This document shows, in pieces, positions 15,813 through 22,650 of a stretch of 64,000 nucleotides of DNA (its first letter is position 1; the number at the start of each line of letters is the position of its first letter). Below the pieces are notes generated by a model. It worked only from the letters and a program-made list of their open reading frames with translations, was not told the DNA's origin and made no database searches. Source of the stretch: Conexibacter sp. S30A1 (GTDB lineage Bacteria; Actinomycetota; Thermoleophilia; Solirubrobacterales; Solirubrobacteraceae); NCBI RefSeq assembly GCF_023330665.1, contig NZ_CP097127.1:1426001-1490000 (forward strand). The letters run 5' to 3'. The position numbers were made by a program, and so were the translations under genes.

Positions 15813-15895
15813 CCGGATGAGCGAGTTTAGAGCGCGGCGCGCCGCCTACCCTTAGCGCAGCCTCAATCTGGCCCGTGCACTTGGGAGGAATGGCC

Positions 15896-17320
15896 GTGAA
15901 CCGGCGGCACCTGGATCGCCTGACGTCAACAGACGCCTCGTTTCTGCAGCGCGAGACCGACAGCGCGCACATGCACATTGGCGGACTGCTGCTGTTCGCC
16001 GGCGCCGCGCCGAAGCTCGAGGAGCTCCTTGATCACATCCGCAGCCGCCTGCACCTGGTCCCACGCTACCGCCAGAAGCTGGCCTTCCCACCCCCTGGCG
16101 GCGGGCGGCCGCTGTGGATCGACGACCCCGACTTCAGTCTCGAGCGTCACGTGCACGCGGTGGCGCTTCCCGCTCCCGGCGATGACGCACAGCTGCTGGA
16201 GCTGGCCGAACAGATCGCCTCGCGGCCACTTGACCGCCGCCGGCCGCTCTGGGAGCTATGGCTGGTCGGTGGGCTCGGCCGGGCGGCGCCCGGCACCGGT
16301 GAGCGCTTCGCGCTGATCGCCAAGAACCACCACGCGCTCGTGGACGGGGTCTCGGGAGTGGATCTGGCGACGGCGCTGCTGGAGTTGACGCCGGAGCCAC
16401 GGCGCCCGGCGCCCGCGGACCTGCGAGCGTGGCAGCCGCAGCCCCCACCGGACGCCCTCGAGTTCCTGGCGGCGGGCGCTCGCGACGGCCTGCGTTCGGC
16501 GATCGCAATCGTTGATGCGACAGCGCGGGCGCTCACCACTCCACGCCACAGTGCCGCCGCGCTGCGCGATGCCGGAGTCGGTCTGTGCGCCCTGCTCGTG
16601 GAGCTCGGGAGTCCTGCACCCCGAACGCCGCTCAACGTCGCGATCGGCCCGCAGCGACGGCTGCGAGTGGTGCGCCAGCAGCTGAGCGACTACCGGACGA
16701 TCAAGCAAGCCTACGAGGTGACCGTCAACGACATTGTCCTGAGCGTGGTCGCGGGCGCGGTCGGCGAGTGGCTGCGCTCACGCGCAGTCGACACGGAGGG
16801 TTTGGAGCTGCGGGCGCTCGTGCCCGTGTCGCTGCGAGGCGCCGATGAGCATGGCACGCTCGGAAACCGGCTGGCGCTGATGCGTGGCCCGCTACCGGTC
16901 GGGATCACCGACCCAGTGCGCAGGCTGCGCCAGGTGAGTGAAAGCATGGGCACGCTGAAGCGCTCCAACCAGGCGGTGGGCGCCGCCACGCTGGCGGCGA
17001 TGAACGACAGGCTGCCGCCGGTGGTTCTGGCGCAGGCCTCGCGCCTGCAGTTCTCGCCCTGGCTGTTCAACCTGTTGGTAACCAACATCCCCGGACCGCA
17101 GGTGCCGCTGTATCTCCGCGGCCGGCGTCTGACCGAGCTGATCCCGGTGGCATTCCTGCCAGAGCACCACGCGCTCGCGGTCGCGGTCATGTCCTACAAC
17201 GGCCGGATCGCATATGGGCTGCTGGGCGATCAGGCGGCGTTGCCCGACATCGACGTGATCGCCACTGGGATCGAGCGCTCGCTGCAGCTGCTGCTTGACG
17301 GTGCCGCGGCCACCAGCTGA
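15896..17320 (+). CDS. WS/DGAT-family O-acyltransferase (wax ester/triacylglycerol synthase)
   Basis: Transfers acyl groups from acyl-CoA to diacylglycerol or long-chain alcohols; in actinobacteria these enzymes make storage triacylglycerol. GTG is preferred as start because GGGAGG lies seven bases upstream; an ATG six bases earlier sits almost on that site. 474 residues. The catalytic motif HHALVDG is at 145-151 within KNHHALVDGVSG. The C-terminal domain has VNDIVLSVVAGAV, GNRLALMRGPLPV and NIPGPQVPLYLRG, all family features. N-terminus LTSTDASFLQRET is also typical. Confidence 0.95.
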   Translation: MNRRHLDRLTSTDASFLQRETDSAHMHIGGLLLFAGAAPKLEELLDHIRSRLHLVPRYRQKLAFPPPGGGRPLWIDDPDFSLERHVHAVALPAPGDDAQLLELAEQIASRPLDRRRPLWELWLVGGLGRAAPGTGERFALIAKNHHALVDGVSGVDLATALLELTPEPRRPAPADLRAWQPQPPPDALEFLAAGARDGLRSAIAIVDATARALTTPRHSAAALRDAGVGLCALLVELGSPAPRTPLNVAIGPQRRLRVVRQQLSDYRTIKQAYEVTVNDIVLSVVAGAVGEWLRSRAVDTEGLELRALVPVSLRGADEHGTLGNRLALMRGPLPVGITDPVRRLRQVSESMGTLKRSNQAVGAATLAAMNDRLPPVVLAQASRLQFSPWLFNLLVTNIPGPQVPLYLRGRRLTELIPVAFLPEHHALAVAVMSYNGRIAYGLLGDQAALPDIDVIATGIERSLQLLLDGAAATS

Positions 17321-17344
17321 GCGAAAAACCCGAGGTTTGGGCGC

Positions 17345-17506
17345 GACTCCTGCGGGTATCTGGTGTTTACCAGGCACATGCAGGGGTTCCAGAGTAAGAC
17401 CCCTGCAGCATCCGCCCCACACGTCGGGTTGTGGTCCGCCCCCCTAAGCCACAACCCGGAGGGTGCGAGCAGCGGTTGGGCGGGGCCCCTCGGGGCCCCG
17501 CCCAAC
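17345..17506 (+). ncRNA. Candidate structured RNA or complex terminator: four stem-loops in tandem
   Basis: In the 293-base gap between convergent genes four inverted repeats follow each other: CTGGT/ACCAG (17360-17373), TGCAGGGGT/ACCCCTGCA (17379-17387 with 17399-17407), CGGGTTGTGG/CCACAACCCG (17425-17434 with 17449-17458, loop containing CCCCCC) and a 15-bp GC-rich stem (17475-17506). A C6-containing loop recalls the actinobacterial 6C RNA, but only one loop has it. On the minus strand a short hairpin followed by TTTTT lies at 17325-17340. Strand and expression are undetermined. Confidence 0.35.
17475..17506. terminator. Long GC-rich hairpin after WS/DGAT gene
   Basis: Near-perfect 32-base inverted repeat: 17475-17489 pairs with 17492-17506 (arm GTTGGGCGGGGCCCC). 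The realistic stem is 13 bp with a six-base loop. It is the last of four hairpins and lies between convergent genes. Confidence 0.6.
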
Positions 17507-17613
17507 TCGTGTCCGGCAGACGCCCGGCAGACCGCTGGGAGCATGAAGATGGTCCGGCGGGCTGTGGTCATCCGACGGGATGGCCGCGCCCGGAGACGCG
17601 GGGCGTCCGAGGC

Positions 17614-17913
17614 TCAGAAGCCCAGCGCGAACTTGGCGTCTTCGCTCATCAGCTCAGGTGACCACGGCGGCGTGAACACGAGCTCCGAGTCGACCGCGCT
17701 GACACCCTCGATCTCGCCCACGAACTCCCTGATCTGCTCGTCCACCTGGGGACCGATCGGACAGCCCGGCGTGGTGAGCGTGTAGGTGACCTTGACGGCA
17801 CCGGCGGGGTCGATTTCGACCCCGTAGATCAGGCCCAGCTCGACGAAATCGAGCCCGAGCTCAGGGTCAATGACCTCGCGCAGGGCGTCGTTTACCTCGT
17901 CAACGGTGATCAT
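17614..17913 (-). CDS. DUF59/MIP18-family iron-sulfur cluster assembly factor
   Basis: 99 residues from ATG (MITVDEVNDALREVIDPELGL). DPELG...V-E-L-G-L-I-Y and the invariant cysteine motif TTPGCPIGP define the SufT/PaaD-like DUF59 family, which helps in Fe-S cluster maturation. The usual WSPE-x-(M/L) signature near the C-terminus is present (PPWSPELMSEDAK). Ten further in-frame codons upstream exist but lack a ribosome binding site. It is isolated from suf genes here. It is transcribed divergently from the STAS-domain gene. Confidence 0.95.
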   Translation of the reverse strand: MITVDEVNDALREVIDPELGLDFVELGLIYGVEIDPAGAVKVTYTLTTPGCPIGPQVDEQIREFVGEIEGVSAVDSELVFTPPWSPELMSEDAKFALGF

Positions 17914-18022
17914 CTCTACCAGTTTACGGCGGTTTCGCAGCATTGAGCCAAAGTTAAGGTTGCGTTACCGCCGGTTGCTTTTGTAAGTTTGGGAGATCAT
18001 CGAGTTCGCCGACAATCCGCCG

Positions 18023-18322
18023 GTGCTGCTCTGCGCCGGAGACGAGGACCGAAGCACTCAGAGCCTCCGGCGCCGCGCGCTGGTGCTCGCCTTCCGTGCC
18101 CCAAGCGACGTTATGGTCGATATGCGCGACCTGTCGTTCGCGGACATGACGCTGATCCTCGATCTGGCGACGCTCTCGCACCGTCTGCGCCGCCGCGGTC
18201 GCCGCCTGCTCCTGCAGGCCCCGCAGCCGCAGATCATGCAACTGATCGAAATAGCCGGACTGGACCGCCTACCCGGCGTCGAGATGGTCGCAGACGGCTG
18301 GGCGGCACCGGCAGTCGCCTGA
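18023..18322 (+). CDS. STAS-domain protein, anti-sigma-factor-antagonist-like
   Basis: 99 residues from GTG. The pattern VLAFRAPSDVMVDMRDLSFADMTLILDLATLSHRLRRRGRRLLLQAPQPQIMQLIEIAGLDRLPGV, spoken of here as the STAS core from about residue 20 to 88, has the beta-alpha layout and the D-x-S-F-x-D position where SpoIIAA-type proteins carry a phosphorylatable Ser (here F-A-D, so the serine site is S38 or absent). The open frame continues 11 codons upstream (IIEFADNPP) without a canonical start. No kinase or anti-sigma gene is adjacent. Probably a signalling adaptor. Confidence 0.8.
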   Translation: MLLCAGDEDRSTQSLRRRALVLAFRAPSDVMVDMRDLSFADMTLILDLATLSHRLRRRGRRLLLQAPQPQIMQLIEIAGLDRLPGVEMVADGWAAPAVA

Positions 18323-18396
18323 GACCCGGACCTGGGGCGGGCGCGGGCCGGACGGGCCGTCGGTGCGACGGCGGCTCCGGGTGCCGACCCGCAGAT

Positions 18397-19062
18397 CTAC
18401 GGTGCGACCACCGGTCTGAGCATCGGCCAGACCGTTGGTCCGCCACCGGGTAGCGTGAGGACCCCGGTGTGCTCGAAGCCGAGCCGCTCGTACAGCGCTG
18501 CGCTGCGTTCGCTGCTGGCTTCGATGTAAGCCGGCAGCCCGGCCAGGTCGGCTTCGGCGAGAACCGATTGCAGGAGCGCCGTGCCGAGCCCCTGGCCCTG
18601 TCGCGCGACTCGCGCTCCCACCCATCGCACATAGAAGTGCGGCGCTTGTGGATGTCGCTTGTGGAGCTCCTGTTGCACGCGGCCGGCGCGCGCCAAGCGC
18701 ATCCCAAACGCGCGGGCCCATCTGAGCGCCTCCGTCAGCTCGAATGAAGCGGCCATCTGCCAGGTTCCAGGCGCGAGCACGCACAGCGCGCCGTCGTATT
18801 CGGAGGTCGTCCACACGGTACCGCCGTTGCGCAACACATACAGCTGAAGCTCAGCGGTGAACATGATGCGCAACCGAGCCCGGAACCGCGGGCCCGGCGG
18901 GAGCAACCACCTGCACACCGGGTCCGCGATGAACGCATCGGCCAGCGCGCGCGCCACCTGCGGCACCTCGTCGACGCTCGCCAGCCGCAGCGTGCGCTCG
19001 CAGCTCCTGGTAGTTGCAGCTGCCGGCTGTGGTTGCACGGATGGTGGTGGCGTCACGGTCAC
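18397..19062 (-). CDS. GNAT-family N-acetyltransferase
   Basis: 221 residues. The acetyl-CoA-binding loop is GARVARQGQGLGTALL (R/Q-x-x-G-x-G/A), followed by AYIEASSERSAALYERLGFEHTG, the standard GNAT C-terminal block. The N-terminal 25 residues are Pro/Ala/Gln-rich and may be disordered. Two GTGs in close succession (19062 and 19056) both fit; GAGGAG lies upstream, and spacing favours the second. It is divergent from a TetR regulator, with a consensus promoter overlapping a palindrome, suggesting TetR controls it. The acyl acceptor is unknown. Confidence 0.92.
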   Translation of the reverse strand: MTVTPPPSVQPQPAAATTRSCERTLRLASVDEVPQVARALADAFIADPVCRWLLPPGPRFRARLRIMFTAELQLYVLRNGGTVWTTSEYDGALCVLAPGTWQMAASFELTEALRWARAFGMRLARAGRVQQELHKRHPQAPHFYVRWVGARVARQGQGLGTALLQSVLAEADLAGLPAYIEASSERSAALYERLGFEHTGVLTLPGGGPTVWPMLRPVVAP

Positions 19063-19074
19063 GGCTCCTCACGC

Positions 19075-19126
19075 TTGATAACCATCTAGAACAAAGTATT
19101 ATACGTTGTATAGATGAGCGCGTCAA
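19075..19126. promoter_or_regulatory. Overlapping divergent promoters with palindromic operator (GNAT / TetR)
   Basis: Plus strand: TTGATA (19075-19080), 16-base spacer, TATTAT (19097-19102), start close to the TetR ATG at 19114. Minus strand: TTGACG (19121-19126), 17-base spacer, TATAAT (19098-19103), a near-consensus promoter for the GNAT gene. The palindrome ACAA-a-GTAT-t-ATAC-g-TTGT (19091-19109) covers both -10 boxes and is a likely TetR-family operator. Confidence 0.7.
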
Positions 19127-19698
19127 CCGCCACCCGTTCCACGCATCGCGCCAAGCTGCTCCAGGCGGCCCGCGCTCTTTTGCGCGAGCGCCAATACGGC
19201 AACATCACCGCCCGCGATCTCGTCGCCGCATCGAACACCAACCTCGGATCGATCGGCTACCACTTCGGCTCCAAGGAGGCGCTGCTCAACGAGGCGATCG
19301 GGCTGGAGTTTGAGGAGTGGACCGACGCGGTCATCCGTGCCACGCGCATCGGCTCAGGCCCGGAGCCACCGACGCTGGCGGACTCGCTACGGACCGTGCT
19401 CGACCATTACGAGACGATCCGGCCCTACCACCACGCCTACATCGAGGCACTGGCGCGCAGCGCACGCTCGCCGCAGCTGCGCGATCAACTCGCGGCGCAC
19501 TACAACCGGCAGCGAGACCGCGTGGCGGCACTGCTGAGAGAGCCCGGCGAAGAGCAGATCGCCGCTGACGCGGCGCGCAACCTCGCGTCCCTGATCATCG
19601 CTGCGGTTGACGGCCTGCTGATCCAGACCTTCATCGACCCCGGCAGCGCGCCCACCAGCCAGGACCTCGCAGCCGCGCGCGAGTACGCCGCTCACTAG
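19114..19698 (+). CDS. TetR-family transcriptional regulator
   Basis: 194 residues. The N-terminal HTH is clear: LLQAARALLRERQYGNITARDLVAASNTNLGSIGYHFGSKEALLNEA (about residues 14-60), with Y-H-F-G-S-K-E-A-L being the canonical helix-3/4 signature. The C-terminal ligand domain is undiagnostic. The ATG lies about 12 bases after the -10 hexamer, so the transcript has almost no leader. It probably represses itself and the divergent GNAT gene through the palindrome between them. The downstream fxsA starts 16 bases after its stop. Confidence 0.95.
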   Translation: MSASTATRSTHRAKLLQAARALLRERQYGNITARDLVAASNTNLGSIGYHFGSKEALLNEAIGLEFEEWTDAVIRATRIGSGPEPPTLADSLRTVLDHYETIRPYHHAYIEALARSARSPQLRDQLAAHYNRQRDRVAALLREPGEEQIAADAARNLASLIIAAVDGLLIQTFIDPGSAPTSQDLAAAREYAAH

Positions 19699-19714
19699 GC
19701 TTAGCTCAATCCCC

Positions 19715-20188
19715 ATGATCTGGTTCGTGCTCCTCGTGCTCTGGCCGCTGGCCGAGCTCTACGTGATCATCAAGCTCTCGGAGGCGATCGGCTTTCTCTG
19801 GGTGATCCTGCTCTTGATCGTGAGCTGGCCCGTGGGCTGGCGGTTGATCCGCCATCAGGGGCGAGCCGCGCTGCGCCACCTGCGCGATGCGCTGCTCGCC
19901 GGCAGGACTGCCGACAAAGAGGTGCTGGACGGCGCGCTGGTGCTGTTCGGGGCGTTGCTGCTGCTGGTGCCGGGCTTCATAACCGACGCGGTGGGCGTGC
20001 TGCTGCTGCTGCCGCCCACACGGGCTCTGGTAAGGCCGCTGGTGGCGCGCAACCAGCGCAGCGCCTGGCTCACGCGCTTGGCGGGCGCCGCCAGCTGGAA
20101 CCCGGGCCGTGGCGGCCGCCACAGACCTGACGACTACGACGCCGAAGCCACAGCGGCCGACGTGAACGAGCCACAGCTGAAAGCATGA
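19715..20188 (+). CDS. fxsA: FxsA-family membrane protein
   Basis: 157 residues. FxsA proteins are small cytoplasmic-membrane proteins; E. coli FxsA overproduction relieves phage T7 exclusion by F. Segments PLAELYVIIKLSEAIGFLWVILLLIVSW and VPGFITDAVGVLLLLPPTRALVRP, described here as the first and last hydrophobic blocks, carry the family hallmarks: P-x-x-E at the N-terminus and P-G-F-x-T-D-x-x-G-x-x-L-L-x-P-P-x-R. The C-terminal 40 residues are hydrophilic. Its stop overlaps the next ATG (ATGA), indicating coupling with the uncharacterised downstream gene. Confidence 0.94.
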   Translation: MIWFVLLVLWPLAELYVIIKLSEAIGFLWVILLLIVSWPVGWRLIRHQGRAALRHLRDALLAGRTADKEVLDGALVLFGALLLLVPGFITDAVGVLLLLPPTRALVRPLVARNQRSAWLTRLAGAASWNPGRGGRHRPDDYDAEATAADVNEPQLKA

Positions 20189-20907
20189 GCGCCATGCACG
20201 CGCAAGGCCTCCAGCTGGCGATCTTCGCCGATCCCGATCTGGAGCTCTGGGGAATCGCCGCGATCGACCAGCAGGCCGGCCTGGCGGCCGGCGGCCTGCA
20301 TGCCGGGATGCTCGACCCGACACCGGTGGATGTCGCGATCGACGGTGACACCTGGTCGCTGCATGGTTCGGGCTGTGAGCTGTTGGTCACACCGACGCCC
20401 ACGGGCAGCGCCACACCCGCCGCGACACCGATCGAGCACTGCCAGGTGCTCGGCACGCTGGCGCTCGACGGGGCGACGCGCAAGCTCCGCGGGACAGGCA
20501 TCAGGACCGCCGTGGGGCTGGCGCAGGATGGCGGCTCGATGCGCCTGTTTGGCTCCTGGTTCCCGGCTGGGCAGGAGCTGGGCGTGCTTGCACTTCGCCG
20601 CCCCGGGGCGTCGAGCGGTGAGGGCGACGAGATCAGCGTCACGGCGCGTGGCGAGGAGCAGCCGCTCGTGCTCGACCCACGCCTTTCAACGACCTACAAC
20701 AGCGCCGGTGAGCCGGTCCGGGTCGGGATCGAGCTGTGGCTCGGCGAAAGCGAAGACGACGAAGCGGGGTTGCGCGGACGGCGTGTCGCCGGTCGCGCCG
20801 GCGGCGCTAGCGTGAGTATCGGAGCGCTGCGCGCCTACGCGTTCGAGTGTGTCACCCGAGGTGAACCAGGCACCGGCGTGTACGTGTTGGCCGACCCGCT
20901 GGGCTAG
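20185..20907 (+). CDS. Uncharacterised protein translationally coupled to fxsA
   Basis: 240 residues, no recognised family. It starts with ATG overlapping the fxsA stop. The sequence is rich in beta-type segments with repeated short blocks such as GSGCELLVTPTPTG, ALDGATRKLRGTG, MRLFGSWFPAGQELGVLALR and GVYVLADPLG, and lacks signal peptide, transmembrane helices or Cys clusters. The layout suggests two similar beta-sandwich halves, as in lipocalin-like or AttH-like proteins, but this is a guess from pattern only. It ends before two hairpins. Confidence 0.8.
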   Translation: MSAMHAQGLQLAIFADPDLELWGIAAIDQQAGLAAGGLHAGMLDPTPVDVAIDGDTWSLHGSGCELLVTPTPTGSATPAATPIEHCQVLGTLALDGATRKLRGTGIRTAVGLAQDGGSMRLFGSWFPAGQELGVLALRRPGASSGEGDEISVTARGEEQPLVLDPRLSTTYNSAGEPVRVGIELWLGESEDDEAGLRGRRVAGRAGGASVSIGALRAYAFECVTRGEPGTGVYVLADPLG

Positions 20908-20923
20908 CCGGCCAAAGCCTAGG

Positions 20924-20962
20924 TGCTTCGCAGCGAAGCAGCGGCGGCAGGGCGCGCTGCCG
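20924..20962. terminator. Two short hairpins between convergent genes
   Basis: TGCTTCGC/GCGAAGCA (20924-20931 with 20933-20940; effective 6-bp stem with five-base loop) and CGGCAG/CTGCCG (20945-20950 with 20957-20962). They separate two convergent hypothetical genes; no T-run. Confidence 0.45.
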
Positions 20963-20965
20963 GGC

Positions 20966-21421
20966 CTAATTCTCGCTGCCCAGACGGTCCCAGCAGTAGA
21001 GCTCGAGGCACTCGGCGGCCAGGCGCCTGCAGCGCGCCTCGGTCAGCCACGGCAGCACCTGGTCCAGAGCCTCATCATCGCCGAGCCCAGCGTCGAAGGC
21101 ATCCTCGCCGCGAAAGCCGGCAGCGATGCGCAGCGCCTCACGCCGGTTCTCGCCGAGCGACGGGAAGACGTTGACGAGGAACTCCTTGTTCGGAACCGGA
21201 TGGCCGACCTCGAGCGATGCGTGCCAGGCGGCGAGCAGCGAGAGGTCATGCTCGTCAAGGTCGGCAACCGCGCGCGAGTAGTGCGAGAGCAGGTCCGACT
21301 CGGGGATCTCATCGACCCAGGCTGCGACGACCTCTCCGAGGATCTGGCGTCGCGCCTCGCGACCGACTGAATCGGCGATGACGCGGATCGCGTCCTGCGG
21401 CTCGATGAAGCAAAGTGACAT
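20966..21421 (-). CDS. Uncharacterised acidic helical protein
   Basis: 151 residues from ATG (MSLCFIEPQDAIRVIADSVG). The composition is acidic and helix-favouring, with repeats of charged residues around ESDLLSHYSRAVADLDEHDLSLLAAWHASLEVG. It contains four scattered cysteines but no C-x-x-C pair. No homologous family is recognised. It is followed on the same strand side by a longer hypothetical gene upstream (21491-22444), a 69-base gap that may allow co-transcription. Cytoplasmic location is inferred from the lack of hydrophobic segments. Confidence 0.75.
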   Translation of the reverse strand: MSLCFIEPQDAIRVIADSVGREARRQILGEVVAAWVDEIPESDLLSHYSRAVADLDEHDLSLLAAWHASLEVGHPVPNKEFLVNVFPSLGENRREALRIAAGFRGEDAFDAGLGDDEALDQVLPWLTEARCRRLAAECLELYCWDRLGSEN

Positions 21422-21490
21422 GGTGGCTCCGGCTAGGGCTTGTTCTCCGCCGCGCAATGTAGGCGCCCGGCCGGACGGAGCCATGCGCGC

Positions 21491-22444
21491 TCAGACGGTT
21501 GGGTCGGGGACTCCCAGCGCGTGCAGGGCTTTCCGCTGAAGCACCGACATGACCTCTGGATCAGCGTCCGCCTCGCCGGCGGCGCGCGCACCCGTCCCCC
21601 AGTCGTGCAACGCCAGGTCGAGGGCCGCCAGCGGGACCTCACAGGCATCTGCCAGGTTCGCCGCCCGGCGCTCGAGCAACTGCCGCTCGCCGATCCCGAA
21701 CGCCCGTTTGGCCGCCCACGTCGCCTCGTTCTCGCCGCTCAGATACAGCTGGCCCGCCGCCAGCGCGTAGAGGCCGAGGCCGCCAAGCAGCGTGAGCAGC
21801 TCGAAGCTGACATCACGGGTGAAGCCGTGAAGTGTGCCCAGGCGCTCGAAGTCACGATCAAAGCGCCGGTCGGGCGCCCAGGCCGGGTCGCCAGCCAGGC
21901 CGGTGGCCAGCGAGCCCTGGCGCTCGCCCCAGCTTCGCGCCGCGGCCAGCGCGGCCCCCCGCAGAGGTTCGGAGTCGATGCCACGCGGGCCGCTCAGCAC
22001 ATGCTCTATCGCGCGCTCGGTGCGGGCGCCGAGATCATCGGGCGCCACCAGCTCGCGCCAGGCCCCAGGCGCGTCCTGCAAGCGCTCGCCGGCCGCGACG
22101 CTCGCCATCAGCTCGAGCCGAGCGGCGGCGAAGCCGATCTCGCCGGCCAAGCGGGCGGCGTCCTCGCCAGAACGCAGCCCGGGCACCAGTGGCGAGCTGT
22201 AACCATCGTCGGCGCCGCGGGCCAGGCGCCGCACGCGCACGCCGCCGGCGCGGGTGCCGGCGACCGGACGGGGCGTCGCGCGCGCGCGCCCCGGTGCCGC
22301 AGGCGTCGGCCTTGGCGCACGGACACGCGGTTGCGTTGACCGGGGAGCACTGGAGGAGACGACCGGGCGCACCTCAAAGTTCTGCTCACGGGCACAGATC
22401 GTGCAGTTGGCGAGCAGGCGGTTATGACGACAGAAGCTGGGCAC
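21491..22444 (-). CDS. Uncharacterised protein with N-terminal Cys/His knuckle
   Basis: 317 residues. The first 20 residues, FCRHNRLLANCTICAREQ, form a compact C-x-H-x(6)-C-x-x-C pattern that could bind one zinc ion. A Pro/Arg/Ala-rich linker spans about 25-70. The rest is helical, beginning VRVRRLARGADDGYSSPLVPGLRSG and continuing with ARLAGEIGFAAARLELMAS. A similar N-terminal knuckle occurs, as I recall, in some alpha-glutamyl/putrescinyl-thymine pyrophosphorylase-like proteins, but this is not secure. No membrane segments. Possibly co-transcribed with the acidic protein gene downstream. Confidence 0.75.
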   Translation of the reverse strand: MPSFCRHNRLLANCTICAREQNFEVRPVVSSSAPRSTQPRVRAPRPTPAAPGRARATPRPVAGTRAGGVRVRRLARGADDGYSSPLVPGLRSGEDAARLAGEIGFAAARLELMASVAAGERLQDAPGAWRELVAPDDLGARTERAIEHVLSGPRGIDSEPLRGAALAAARSWGERQGSLATGLAGDPAWAPDRRFDRDFERLGTLHGFTRDVSFELLTLLGGLGLYALAAGQLYLSGENEATWAAKRAFGIGERQLLERRAANLADACEVPLAALDLALHDWGTGARAAGEADADPEVMSVLQRKALHALGVPDPTV

Positions 22445-22482
22445 GGCTCTAATCCTGACACGCCGGCAGCATCAGGGTTGGT

Positions 22483-22574
22483 GCTGGGAGACCCGGTTCC
22501 ATCCGGGCCTCCCAGCTGGCCGGAGAAGTGGGGGCGCATTTCTCCGGCTGCTTGGGCGGGGTCTTTCCACCCAA
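22483..22574. terminator. Three consecutive hairpins downstream of gltD
   Basis: Hairpin 1: GCTGGGAG/CTCCCAGC (22483-22490 with 22509-22516) extended by an inner CCCGG/CCGGG. Hairpin 2: GCCGGAGAA/TTCTCCGGC (22519-22527 with 22540-22548). Hairpin 3: TTGGG/CCCAA (22552-22556 with 22570-22574) extended inward. They lie in the gltD 3' region and upstream of the next minus-strand gene. Terminator function is likely; a separate RNA is possible. Confidence 0.5.
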
Positions 22575-22650
22575 CGCTTGGCCGCTTAAACGTAGCCGCT
22601 GTGAGGCGGTCGCCCGGTGAAGAAAAGGCAAAGAACAGTCGCGCGCGGCT

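Noticed and set aside
17361..17400. GTTTACCAGG in the 17.4-kb array looks like a piece of SRP 4.5S RNA
   Set aside because: The diagnostic GGAA tetraloop and asymmetric internal loop of the SRP domain do not follow, and the hairpins around it have a different layout.
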